Both the position numbers and the translations under genes were made by a program. This document shows, piece by piece, positions 25,860 through 33,096 of a DNA stretch of 33,096 nucleotides (position 1 is its first letter; every line of letters begins with the position of its first letter). Below the pieces are notes generated by a model, which was given only the letters and a program-made list of their open reading frames with translations, had not been told where the DNA came from and searched no databases. This DNA is from Gammaproteobacteria bacterium (GTDB taxonomy: Bacteria > Pseudomonadota > Gammaproteobacteria > Pseudomonadales > Pseudohongiellaceae), in contig JAESQX010000032.1 in assembly GCA_016764875.1 (NCBI GenBank), positions 1 to 33,096 on the forward strand. The letters run 5' to 3'.

Positions 25860-28430
25860 ATGACTGACTCATTAAGTAAAACTTTTGAAGAACTGATTGA
25901 CCTCAAATACCAGCTGTATAACGGCTTGTTTCTGACTTTGCCCCTGGATGCCGTCCAGCAGACAGGTTTGCTGTTACCACTACTTGAAGTCGCCTGCCAC
26001 GAGGGACTTGCCGAGGGTAAGGATCCAGGCACTATCATTGACGATTTTTTTAAAGTTCATAAACCGGATTTCACCGAATCCGAGCGTGCCAATTTTTTGT
26101 TCAAGGTTATCCAGTACGTGGAAAGACAGGTTGTACTGATGGATGCGCTAGAGGATGCGGCCTATTCAAAAATACACCAGGTGGATAAGCTGAATGTACT
26201 GCAGCGGATTCTCGATCGCGTCGAAGCAGATAATCTGGGTGATAAACTGTCTGAAATTCTGCAGAAATTTGGCATAAGGGTAACCCTTACTGCCCATCCA
26301 ACCCAGTTTTATCCAGGGTCTGTACTGGCCATAATCAATGATCTTACCCGGGCTATTTCCCGCGGTGACATTTCAAGTGTCCGCGAAATACTACAACAAT
26401 TGGGTAATACCCCGTTCTTTCAAAAGGACAAGCCGTCCCCCTACGATGAGGCAGTGCTACTGACCTGGTACCTTGGAAATATATTTTATCCGGTAATGGG
26501 CAAAATAGTGGATAAGCTGGCAGAGGGCTACCGGGAGGAAATCAGAAACAACCCCCACATAATGACTATTGGCTTCTGGCCTGGTGGTGACAGAGACGGC
26601 AATCCCTATGTTACGGTCGATACCACACTTCGGGTGGCCGCCAAGTTACGTTATTCCATTGCCGAGTGTTATCACAAGGATATAAGAGAACTGAAACGCC
26701 GACTGACGTTCTCCGGTATCCATAGCAAACTGGAAGAAATAGAGAAAAAGTTACACCAGGAACTTTCCGAGACCAGTCCAGTTTACACTCTGAGTACTTC
26801 TGTGTTTATTGCAGCACTCAACGAGATTGAAGAGATACTGCTCGAAAGACACCAGGGCCTTTACCTTAAACAGCTACGATCATTCCGCCGTAAGGTGAAT
26901 CTTTTCGGTTTTCATTTTGCGAGCCTGGATATTCGTCAGGACAGTCGGGTTATTGGTCGTGCTTTGGACGAAGTGTTTGATCGCAATCCTGCGTTGATTA
27001 ACAGCACATTCAGGGGCGAGATCGAAACCCAGCAGCTTGAGACATTGTTTACCGTAAGGGGCTCGGCCGATATCGATTCATTTTTGGATCCGGTGTTGCA
27101 GGATACCCTGAGATCATTTTCGGTAATCGATGATATTCAATCTGTAAATGGAGAACAGGGATGTCATCGCTACATTATAAGTAATTGTCATGGCCCTGTT
27201 GATATTGCCAGCGCCTATGCTTTGTTTCAGCTTTGCGGATGGAAGGACAAACCCCTTAGTGTGGATATAGTACCTTTGTTTGAATCGGTCAATGACTTGT
27301 ACAAGGCCGGCGATTATATGCAAAGTATTTATGCCAATCGAATCTATCGGCAGCACTTGAGTCGCCGTGGTAATCAGCAGACCATCATGTTGGGATTTTC
27401 AGATGGCACCAAGGACGGTGGTTACCTGATGGCAAACTGGGCAATATATCGTGCCAAGGAAGAACTCACGGCAGTGTCTCGGGCAGCAGGAATAGAAGTC
27501 ATCTTCTTCGACGGGCGGGGTGGTCCGCCGGCCCGGGGTGGTGGCAGTACTTACCTGTTTTATGCCGCCTTGGGCAAGAAAATTGAAAGCGACCAGATTC
27601 AAATGACCGTACAGGGTCAAACTGTCAGCTCCCACTATGGCATCAAACAAGCCGCTCAGCACAATCTGAGTCAATTATTGGCGGCGGGTCTGGAAAATAA
27701 TCTCTATGACCGACCGGAGCGGGAACTTGACGAAGCCCAGCGGCAGTTAATTGAATCCCTGGCTGTGAATAGTTTCGAAAAATATCAGTCTCTTAAACAG
27801 CATGAATTATTTCTGCCCTACCTGGAAGAAATGAGTACGCTGAAATATTACAACATGGCCAACATTGGCAGCCGTCCCGCACGGCGGGGCAATGCCGAAG
27901 AATTACGCTTTGAAGATCTGCGAGCCATTCCTTTTGTTGGTGCCTGGGCGCAACTAAAGCAGAACGTGCCTGGCTATTATGGGCTTGGTAGCGCTCTCAA
28001 AGCGCAGGAACAAGCAGGTCATCTGAATGATTGTATCGCCCTTTACAACGAGTCCGGTTTTTTCCGCGCGCTCATCGCTAACGCTATGCAGAATCTGGCG
28101 AAGTCCAACTTTGAATTGACTCGTTATATGGAGGCGGATGCCAGGTTCGGTGATTTCTGGCGCATGTTGTTCAATGAATACGTATTGACCCGAGATATGG
28201 TTTTGAAAATAGCTTCCCAGCAAGTGTTGCTGGAAGATAATCCGCGGGCCCGGCTCAGCATCGAGCTGCGGGAAAGAATAGTATTACCTCTTTTGATTAT
28301 TCAGCAGGGGGCACTGATGAAATCTCATCAGCTACAGCAGGAAGGAATTGAAAACCAACAGGCGCTGTACGAAAAAATGATCGTCCGGTCGCTCTATGGC
28401 AACATAAATGCTTCGCGCAACTCGGCGTGA
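25860..28430 (+). CDS. ppc: Phosphoenolpyruvate carboxylase, Bacteroidetes-like form
   Basis: Adds bicarbonate to PEP to give oxaloacetate, replenishing the TCA cycle; cytosolic tetramer in the family. It is 856 aa. The catalytic His is in LTAHPTQ (about residues 143-149) and the conserved FWPGGDRDGNP is near 240. FDGRGGPPARGGG is near 548, and MANIGSRPARRG carries a conserved Arg block. The usual GYSDSxKD motif is GFSDGTKDGGYLMANW and the C-terminus is GNINASRNSA where proteobacterial enzymes end in NTG. Both changes look like the Bacteroidetes-type enzyme, not the proteobacterial one. It starts with ATG 25860 with a weak ribosome-binding site and is followed by the DUF2164 gene 63 nt on. 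Confidence 0.95.
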   Translation: MTDSLSKTFEELIDLKYQLYNGLFLTLPLDAVQQTGLLLPLLEVACHEGLAEGKDPGTIIDDFFKVHKPDFTESERANFLFKVIQYVERQVVLMDALEDAAYSKIHQVDKLNVLQRILDRVEADNLGDKLSEILQKFGIRVTLTAHPTQFYPGSVLAIINDLTRAISRGDISSVREILQQLGNTPFFQKDKPSPYDEAVLLTWYLGNIFYPVMGKIVDKLAEGYREEIRNNPHIMTIGFWPGGDRDGNPYVTVDTTLRVAAKLRYSIAECYHKDIRELKRRLTFSGIHSKLEEIEKKLHQELSETSPVYTLSTSVFIAALNEIEEILLERHQGLYLKQLRSFRRKVNLFGFHFASLDIRQDSRVIGRALDEVFDRNPALINSTFRGEIETQQLETLFTVRGSADIDSFLDPVLQDTLRSFSVIDDIQSVNGEQGCHRYIISNCHGPVDIASAYALFQLCGWKDKPLSVDIVPLFESVNDLYKAGDYMQSIYANRIYRQHLSRRGNQQTIMLGFSDGTKDGGYLMANWAIYRAKEELTAVSRAAGIEVIFFDGRGGPPARGGGSTYLFYAALGKKIESDQIQMTVQGQTVSSHYGIKQAAQHNLSQLLAAGLENNLYDRPERELDEAQRQLIESLAVNSFEKYQSLKQHELFLPYLEEMSTLKYYNMANIGSRPARRGNAEELRFEDLRAIPFVGAWAQLKQNVPGYYGLGSALKAQEQAGHLNDCIALYNESGFFRALIANAMQNLAKSNFELTRYMEADARFGDFWRMLFNEYVLTRDMVLKIASQQVLLEDNPRARLSIELRERIVLPLLIIQQGALMKSHQLQQEGIENQQALYEKMIVRSLYGNINASRNSA

Positions 28431-28493
28431 TATCGAGGGAGCAGTTGAGAGTATTATTGATCTTGCAGGTTTGCGTTAAATTTTGAGGTTGGT

Positions 28494-28736
28494 ATGTCTG
28501 AGATTGAGTTTTCCAAAGAAGAAGAGCAAGTACTGGTTGAAAAAATCAGAACCTTTTTCGAACAGGAGCTAAACCAGGAACTTGGTCAGTTCGACGCTAA
28601 TTTCCTGCTGAATTTTATTGGCAAAGAAATCGGCTCCTATTTTTACAACCGGGGATTATATGACGCACAGGCAGTAATGCAGAGTCGAATCGACGGGATA
28701 ATGGAAGCGATTTACGAAATTGAAAAAACCGTATAG
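28494..28736 (+). CDS. DUF2164 domain-containing protein
   Basis: Small cytosolic protein, 80 aa, of unknown function. It is the whole length of DUF2164: FSKEEEQVLVEKIRTFFEQEL, GQFDANFLLNFIGKEIGSYFYNRGLYDAQA, then a helix ending IEKTV. GAGG lies 5-6 nt before the ATG. It is co-oriented with ppc and possibly in the same transcript. No catalytic motif is visible. Confidence 0.9.
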   Translation: MSEIEFSKEEEQVLVEKIRTFFEQELNQELGQFDANFLLNFIGKEIGSYFYNRGLYDAQAVMQSRIDGIMEAIYEIEKTV

Positions 28737-28852
28737 TTATTACCAGTCAATTTTGGAGTCCCTCCCCACTTTAACAGTTTTAGAACCTCACAATGTTTAC
28801 GCGGGTCGTCTGGGTTCAATTTGTTTATTAGTGCTTTGTCTCATTCGTCTTT

Positions 28853-29845
28853 TTAGTCTGGTAACAAATGGCGGGGAATCATAATTTGTTGCTCCCGGTA
28901 ATAGCGAATTGCTCCCGGGTGTAAAGGAAAGGTTACGCCTTTAAGCGAGTCTTCGAGCCTCATTTCTTTAGTGGCGCTATGGATTTCCTGCAATGTTGCC
29001 AGGTTGTCCCAGAGCATTTTGGTGAACTGATAAACGATTTCTTCATCCACATCATCGCGAACTACCAGTATATTGGGGCTGGAAGCAGTGGTAATCTTTT
29101 CATCCTGGTAAGGGTAAGTGCCCGGCTCCAGATCATAAAATTCCCATAACTTGTTCTTTTGATTAATAGCCTGCAATTCTTCTTCACTGAAACCGAGAAT
29201 CGTCATCTTTTTACCCATCTGGGCATAGGCCTGAGTAATGGCAGCCACTGGCGGACCCGCGGGAATATTCATACCCACAACATTGCCATCCTGGAAAGCG
29301 CTGGCTGAAGCACCGTAGCCCATGTAGGCTATATTGAGTTTTTCAGCGTAGTCGATTCCCAGGGCATCCAAAATATAAAAACCAGTTTGCTCAGCCCCTG
29401 AGTTCCGTGCGCCTATAACATAACGGCGTCCATTCAGCTGATTCAGATCCATCATCGTACCTTCACTCGCCAGTTCAGAAAGCAGCACGAAGTGCTCAAC
29501 GTTGGGCCACAAGGCACTGACACTGCGCAGGTAGGACTGAGGTTTTTTAACAGGCCCTTCACCATCCCAGGCCCATGCGGCAAACACACCCAGGAGAAGG
29601 CCGAACTGTGCCTGCCCATCTCGCATCAGCTTAACGTTTTCCATGGAACCGGCGGAGCTGATGGCGGTGAGGGAGAAATTTTTCTCTTGTTCAGCTGTTA
29701 CCAGCGTAGATAGGGCTACGCCCACTGGATAGAAAGTGCCGCCGGTAGTACCCGTGGTAAGCACATAGGTTCTGCTCGAACCTGCTTGATCTGAACAGGC
29801 CGCGAGCAGTGTTAATAAAAGGAGTGTGGAAATCAGTTGCCGCAA
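28853..29845 (-). CDS. TAXI family TRAP transporter solute-binding lipoprotein
   Basis: Binding protein of a TRAP-T (TAXI type) uptake system, 330 aa. A lipoprotein signal (LLLLTLLAAC, Cys17) would tether it to a membrane. TTGTTGGTFYPVG at the mature N-terminus is the TAXI hallmark; ISSAGSMENVKLMRDGQAQFG and MGYGASASAFQDGNV complete the family pattern. TAXI ligands include glutamate-like and other organic acids, but none can be assigned here. The fused DctQM permease usually next door is missing, so this is an orphan that may serve a permease elsewhere or act as a sensor. The gene for an exported VOC protein lies 30 nt upstream on the same strand. Confidence 0.9.
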   Translation of the reverse strand: MRQLISTLLLLTLLAACSDQAGSSRTYVLTTGTTGGTFYPVGVALSTLVTAEQEKNFSLTAISSAGSMENVKLMRDGQAQFGLLLGVFAAWAWDGEGPVKKPQSYLRSVSALWPNVEHFVLLSELASEGTMMDLNQLNGRRYVIGARNSGAEQTGFYILDALGIDYAEKLNIAYMGYGASASAFQDGNVVGMNIPAGPPVAAITQAYAQMGKKMTILGFSEEELQAINQKNKLWEFYDLEPGTYPYQDEKITTASSPNILVVRDDVDEEIVYQFTKMLWDNLATLQEIHSATKEMRLEDSLKGVTFPLHPGAIRYYREQQIMIPRHLLPD

Positions 29846-29875
29846 ATTACAATCTTCCCGGTTGTTAATAGTCTG

Positions 29876-30676
29876 CTAAAACGCGTCGTAGCCCTCGGTG
29901 AGTTCAATATAGACACCCGCTGGATCAGTAATAAAAGCGGTCTTCAGACCAATGGCTGGTATTTCGCGAAACGGTACCGCAAATTCAATGCCTTTTGCTT
30001 CCAGTTCTTTACAGAATGCCTCCAGGTCTTCGAACTCAAATCCTATATGATCAATGGCAGCACCCCGGGTGGCAGCTCGTGGGGAATCGGAATTACTAAA
30101 ACTCAGGTTCATGCCCGGTGCGTTGGTCGTGGTGGTGATTCTGCCTCGGGGACGCTCTTCAAGTGAGAAAATATCGGTATACCACTGCAACAATTCTTTA
30201 TACTGATCGGTAAAAAAATGTATATGATAAGCCATTATCTCAACGTGAAGGGCTTGATCCTCCTGTAGCTCAACGTAAATATCATCAGGCATCATCACAT
30301 AGGCGTTCTTTTGCCCTTCGGCACCAATAAATTCACTTCCCACCTCGTAACCAGTGGTGCGCCATTTGGCCAGGAAGGTTTCCATGTTACGCACTTTAAA
30401 ACCAAAGTGATCCATTACGGTGCCCCGGGAGCCACCGGAAGGTTCCCGCGCTGCCAGCGCGACTAACATGTTGGGTAAACGTATGGCGGTTAAAGGACCC
30501 TTTTGTACTACCACGCCGTCGAAGTGTTCTACCCATAGTTTTTTATGTAGTTCGATGTCAGAGACATTGAGATGCACATGGCCATAGGTCAGCCCGGCCG
30601 CATTAGGTACCGCCAGTTGGCCGAATGCCGGAGTAATGGAAACAAGGGTAATAATTAGAGCGAGCAGTTGTTTCAT
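29876..30676 (-). CDS. Exported VOC family protein with two domains
   Basis: Glyoxalase/dioxygenase-superfamily protein, 266 aa, with a signal peptide (LLALIITLVSITPAFGQ), which is unusual for a family that is mostly cytosolic. Two VOC modules follow: the first (about 30-135) has HVHLNV, DHFGFKV and YVELQ, and the second (about 145-262) has HIHFF, DHIGFEF and YIELTEG. Both keep His/Glu positions suitable for a metal site, as in extradiol dioxygenases. Substrate unknown. It lies 30 nt before the TAXI lipoprotein, so the pair may be one periplasmic unit. Confidence 0.88.
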   Translation of the reverse strand: MKQLLALIITLVSITPAFGQLAVPNAAGLTYGHVHLNVSDIELHKKLWVEHFDGVVVQKGPLTAIRLPNMLVALAAREPSGGSRGTVMDHFGFKVRNMETFLAKWRTTGYEVGSEFIGAEGQKNAYVMMPDDIYVELQEDQALHVEIMAYHIHFFTDQYKELLQWYTDIFSLEERPRGRITTTTNAPGMNLSFSNSDSPRAATRGAAIDHIGFEFEDLEAFCKELEAKGIEFAVPFREIPAIGLKTAFITDPAGVYIELTEGYDAF

Positions 30677-30944
30677 GTGTTGGTTTCCTTAGGATTGCCG
30701 TACAGCAAAGCGGACATTTGTATCTGTAGGTATCATATACGCAGCATATCGGGAGTTTCCCCTGGCGTCCATTTGTACATCTGCAGGGGCAGGTATTTCG
30801 CCGACGGCCATCTTGGATTTTCGAAAAAATGCTGTTTATTATGACGTGGCCCTGGTTTCCTGCACAGGCGCTTTTATTTTTTAATAGGCATAATGGTGCC
30901 GGCAACAACGCGCTGAATAAAAGAAAAACACGAGGAGAATTCCA

Positions 30945-31739
30945 ATGACTGATAGTGAAGCTCGCAGTGGTACAACCGCACTCATTTTAAATATTGCCGT
31001 TTCTATTGTCGCGATAGCAGGGGTGGGGATAGGTTTATATGCCCTGGCTGGCCCTGTGGGTGTCTGGCTTGGTCAATGGAATTTCAGCCGTGGCTTTGAC
31101 ATGTTGAGGACTGTAAACAGTTATGCAGACTGGATAGCCGGCATCGGGTTGCTGGTCACCCTGGCTGCTTTCGCGGGGGCCAGGCTGGGCCGTGTGGGAA
31201 ACAGTACAAAACTGGCTGGTTTCGCGCTGGTGGGTACGTTATCTGCTGCATTGGCTTTTTTCGTACCAGAAGGTTTTCGACCACCGGAAGGTACCCCACC
31301 CATCCATGACATAACCACCGATACCAGCAATCCCCCTGTTTATGTTGCCATCGCGCCAATTCGAGCCGACGCCCGAAATTCCATGGAGTATGGCAGTGGC
31401 AACAATATGACGCCGGAAAAGCTTGCCGCTGCGCAACAGGAAGCTTATCCGGATATCGTGCCCCAGCGTTTTAGTGAAGAGGCTGAGGTGGTCTATGATC
31501 GAGCCCTGGCTGCAGTGGAATCCCTGGGCTGGGAACTCGTTGCCGCTGTTCCTGAACAAGGGCGTATTGAAGCCACTGACACCACGTTCTGGTTTCGTTT
31601 CAAAGATGATGTGGTCATCTATATCACCCGCGAAGGCGATGAAACTATTCTTAATGCAAGGTCGCTATCACGGGTGGGCGTAGGCGATGTTGGAAAAAAC
31701 ACGGCAAGGCTACGAGAGTTTTTTGCCCTGCTGCGATAG
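30945..31739 (+). CDS. DUF1499 domain-containing membrane protein
   Basis: Protein of 264 aa: three membrane helices (about 10-32, 62-81 and 90-108) followed by a DUF1499 domain from IHDITTDTSNPP (about 119) to the C-terminus, including WELVAAVPEQGRIEATDTTFWFRFKDD. The domain faces the periplasm if the N-terminus is cytosolic. Function unknown. GAGGAG lies 7 nt before the ATG. It is monocistronic, ending at a hairpin. The 268-nt region upstream holds two partly similar TTTGTA-CTG-AGGTAT stretches and no gene. Confidence 0.9.
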   Translation: MTDSEARSGTTALILNIAVSIVAIAGVGIGLYALAGPVGVWLGQWNFSRGFDMLRTVNSYADWIAGIGLLVTLAAFAGARLGRVGNSTKLAGFALVGTLSAALAFFVPEGFRPPEGTPPIHDITTDTSNPPVYVAIAPIRADARNSMEYGSGNNMTPEKLAAAQQEAYPDIVPQRFSEEAEVVYDRALAAVESLGWELVAAVPEQGRIEATDTTFWFRFKDDVVIYITREGDETILNARSLSRVGVGDVGKNTARLREFFALLR

Positions 31740-31742
31740 CTA

Positions 31743-31784
31743 GGCAACGGGCTCTGCAAATAGAGCCCGAAGAGCATTGCCGGT
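31743..31784. terminator. Hairpin between convergent DUF1499 and membrane-protein genes
   Basis: CGGGCTCT-GCAAAT-AGAGCCCG is a perfect 8-bp stem (31748-31769), enclosed by GGCAA/TTGCC arms. No T-run follows. Its position between two converging stop codons fits a bidirectional terminator. Confidence 0.5.
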
Positions 31785-31829
31785 AGATGGCTTTAACAGG
31801 GAATTGGCGTCGTGTGCGTATTCAACTGT

Positions 31830-32273
31830 TCAGAGTAATCCCCAACGCATGAATAAATCGCCATCACCAACGATGTAACGGACTACGTCCAGAGAATCGA
31901 TAATAAGAGATAGTCCGGATATCAGCAGGTAAAAATGTATGTATTTGCCATATACGCTGGCAAAGCCAATAATTTTGCGTCGCATAAGTACCCATATAAA
32001 GGGACCACTCCAGCCAATCACGTGTGCCAGACCTAATAAACGTACATAGCCGAATTGTGCGTACAACAAGTTTAATATCATTGCCGCGACAAAGAAGCCG
32101 GGGATTATGGCGAGACATTCTTTTCGAATTATCCAATTGCCATTGTCCCTGCCAACAATAAATAGCACAGCACCCAGTTGCGCAATGACCAGTACCATGA
32201 CCCAAGCTTGTAACCACATTGGTTCAGTGGCAATCGCCTCGCCCAGAGTGGCGGGTATTTCTAGATTATCCAT
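31830..32273 (-). CDS. Membrane protein of unknown function, 147 aa
   Basis: Four predicted membrane helices (WVMVLVIAQLGAVLFIVG, LAIIPGFFVAAMILNLLYA, LLGLAHVIGWSGPFIWVLM, YIHFYLLISGLSLIIDSLDVVRYIV). The HVIGW-SGPFIW region and IDSLDVVRY pattern look conserved-hypothetical in kind, but I cannot name a family. The start ATG has AAAAGGGTCCAAA upstream. It is followed on the same strand side by the DUF2784 gene at 32338 (upstream by 64 nt), so the two small membrane proteins may be co-transcribed. Confidence 0.75.
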   Translation of the reverse strand: MDNLEIPATLGEAIATEPMWLQAWVMVLVIAQLGAVLFIVGRDNGNWIIRKECLAIIPGFFVAAMILNLLYAQFGYVRLLGLAHVIGWSGPFIWVLMRRKIIGFASVYGKYIHFYLLISGLSLIIDSLDVVRYIVGDGDLFMRWGLL

Positions 32274-32337
32274 TTTGGACCCTTTTTATTAGAATTTGAA
32301 TTGAAAATGTTCGGGTAAAACAGGCTGACAATTATAT

Positions 32338-32748
32338 TTAATAATTCCCGGAAGGAGAATTATTTTTTCTTTTCGGGAGAATCCAGAACCAACTGGCCAC
32401 AACTAAAGCGCCAAACACTGAATAGCACGCAACGAAAACCCAGGCAGGGGCCTCATAAAATAATAGTTCCCTTATCCAGAAGGATACAAACGAGCCAGTA
32501 TAAACAGTATCACCCGCCTGTGTTCTCAGGTCCATTTCCCAGGTAGTCAAAGGGCAGATCATCCCCAGCCAGGATTGCAGAACGACAATACCAATAGCAA
32601 CCAGGTGTAAAATTCTGAAACGGAAATTCCTGACCCAAGACCATTTCATTGCTCCCCCTATTAAAATTAGTATCAAACCAAACACAACAAAAGCTACAAA
32701 TAATGAATGCGCTACCAGAATTGCATCAGCTGCGAATAAAGTGATCAT
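32338..32748 (-). CDS. DUF2784 domain-containing membrane protein
   Basis: Inner-membrane protein, 136 aa, spanning the whole DUF2784 family: LVAHSLFVAFVVFGLILILIGG, FRILHLVAIGIVVLQSWLGMICPLTTWEMDLR with the typical GxICPLTxxE motif, and a C-terminal helix followed by a basic tail. Four helices are expected. Function unknown. First gene of a probable two-gene minus-strand unit with the 147-aa membrane protein. Confidence 0.88.
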   Translation of the reverse strand: MITLFAADAILVAHSLFVAFVVFGLILILIGGAMKWSWVRNFRFRILHLVAIGIVVLQSWLGMICPLTTWEMDLRTQAGDTVYTGSFVSFWIRELLFYEAPAWVFVACYSVFGALVVASWFWILPKRKNNSPSGNY

Positions 32749-33015
32749 GTCTTTAGTCAGGAACCGTCCGGGAACAAGTCGAATTACGTGTCTTAGCTTT
32801 GGTCAGTAACGTCAATATAATTGACAACTATGACAAATTACACAAGTGATACTGATTTAGAGCTATTGCACTATTCCGGGTTTGATAATAAATACTATAA
32901 AAACAAAGCGTTACAAATTCTAAAAAACTGGCATGGCTTATGCAATACATATGGAGAGATTTGAATATAGTGGGCAATTGACAGTATTTTTGATTTATGG
33001 AAGGTGACAATTATT
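32749..33015. other. Intergenic leader region, no gene seen
   Basis: AT-rich, with no credible frame. A TTGACA at 32978 lacks a matching -10 element. An 18-codon ATG frame (32951-33007) ends just before the terminator below, without a ribosome-binding site. Confidence 0.4.
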
Positions 33016-33057
33016 CGGGGGCCTGTTCCATATTGAATTCCGGGCCCCCGTTTTTTT
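33016..33057 (+). terminator. Strong intrinsic terminator just before the last gene
   Basis: CGGGGGCC and GGCCCCCG pair (8 bp, 19-nt loop) and are followed at once by seven T. It stands only 19 nt before the next start codon and its ribosome-binding site, with no gene ending on this strand upstream. This fits an attenuator in the leader of the downstream gene. Confidence 0.8.
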
Positions 33058-33076
33058 AAATTTAGAGGAGCAGACT

Positions 33077-33096
33077 ATGACACACATCAAGAGCAT
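33077..33096 (+). CDS. Start of a gene that runs off the window
   Basis: ATGACACACATCAAGAGC (MTHIKS...) is preceded by GAGGAG at 6 nt. Only six codons are visible, so no product can be named. The terminator directly upstream suggests regulation by transcription attenuation. Confidence 0.6.

Noticed and set aside
32951-33007. 18-codon leader peptide before the terminator
   Set aside because: No ribosome-binding site and no run of a regulatory amino acid.
32828-33010. 60-aa minus-strand ORF
   Set aside because: Composition typical of AT-rich non-coding DNA, and no ribosome-binding site.

Overview
The window is bacterial chromosome, almost certainly from a gammaproteobacterium. Indications are a monomeric NADP-isocitrate dehydrogenase close to the Azotobacter/Pseudomonas type, a FisR/SQR sulfur pair, TAXI-, DUF2164- and DUF2784-type accessory genes, and a DUF1592/DUF1552/ankyrin cluster of the sort I associate with marine oligotrophic and Cellvibrionales-like lineages. 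The lineage below class is inference. No rRNA, tRNA, CRISPR array, complete insertion sequence or prophage was seen.

Layout. (1) 1-1628: 3' part of icd, ending near a perfect 15-bp hairpin. (2) 1.7-3.0 kb: a small accessory island with a ccdAB toxin-antitoxin module on the minus strand and a 5'-truncated tail of an Mrr-type restriction endonuclease. Short core-like repeats around both resemble integron cassette half-sites, but there is no integrase. (3) 3.0-6.4 kb: an SDR oxidoreductase (-), an aldehyde dehydrogenase (+) with a strong terminator, and an unidentified secreted protein (-). (4) 6.6-9.5 kb: sulfide:quinone oxidoreductase (-) divergent from a FisR-like sigma54 activator (+). A good -24/-12 promoter faces sqr. 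The activator has the three-cysteine spacing of sulfane-sulfur sensors but is cut by an in-frame TAA exactly between its sensor and AAA+ domains. (5) 9.5-12.1 kb: the complete AMMECR1/Memo/radical-SAM triad, amrB-amrA on the minus strand and amrS divergent. (6) 12.1-19.2 kb: a DUF1857 protein, a MacB/Dev-like exporter operon (ATPase, FtsX permease, HlyD-type adaptor; +) and a convergent ABC-2 exporter operon (permease, ATPase and a small membrane protein; -). (7) 19.7-25.1 kb: an exported three-gene operon, DUF1592 cytochrome-like protein, Tat-exported DUF1552 protein and secreted ankyrin protein. (8) 25.3-28.7 kb: a membrane protein with a basic DRR-rich tail, a Bacteroidetes-like PEP carboxylase and a DUF2164 protein. 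(9) 28.8-32.8 kb: an orphan TAXI solute-binding lipoprotein and an exported double-VOC protein (-), a DUF1499 membrane protein (+), an unknown four-helix membrane protein (-) and a DUF2784 protein (-). (10) 33.0 kb: a strong terminator immediately before the start of a gene that runs off the window.

Functional themes: sulfide oxidation under sulfane-sulfur control, anaplerosis and the TCA cycle (PEPC, ICD), drug or lipid export (two ABC systems), and two conserved but functionally unresolved systems (AmmeMemoRadiSam and the DUF1592-DUF1552-ankyrin cluster). The best candidates for something undescribed are the split fisR, the exported DUF1592 cluster and the cassette-like ccdAB/mrr remnant.
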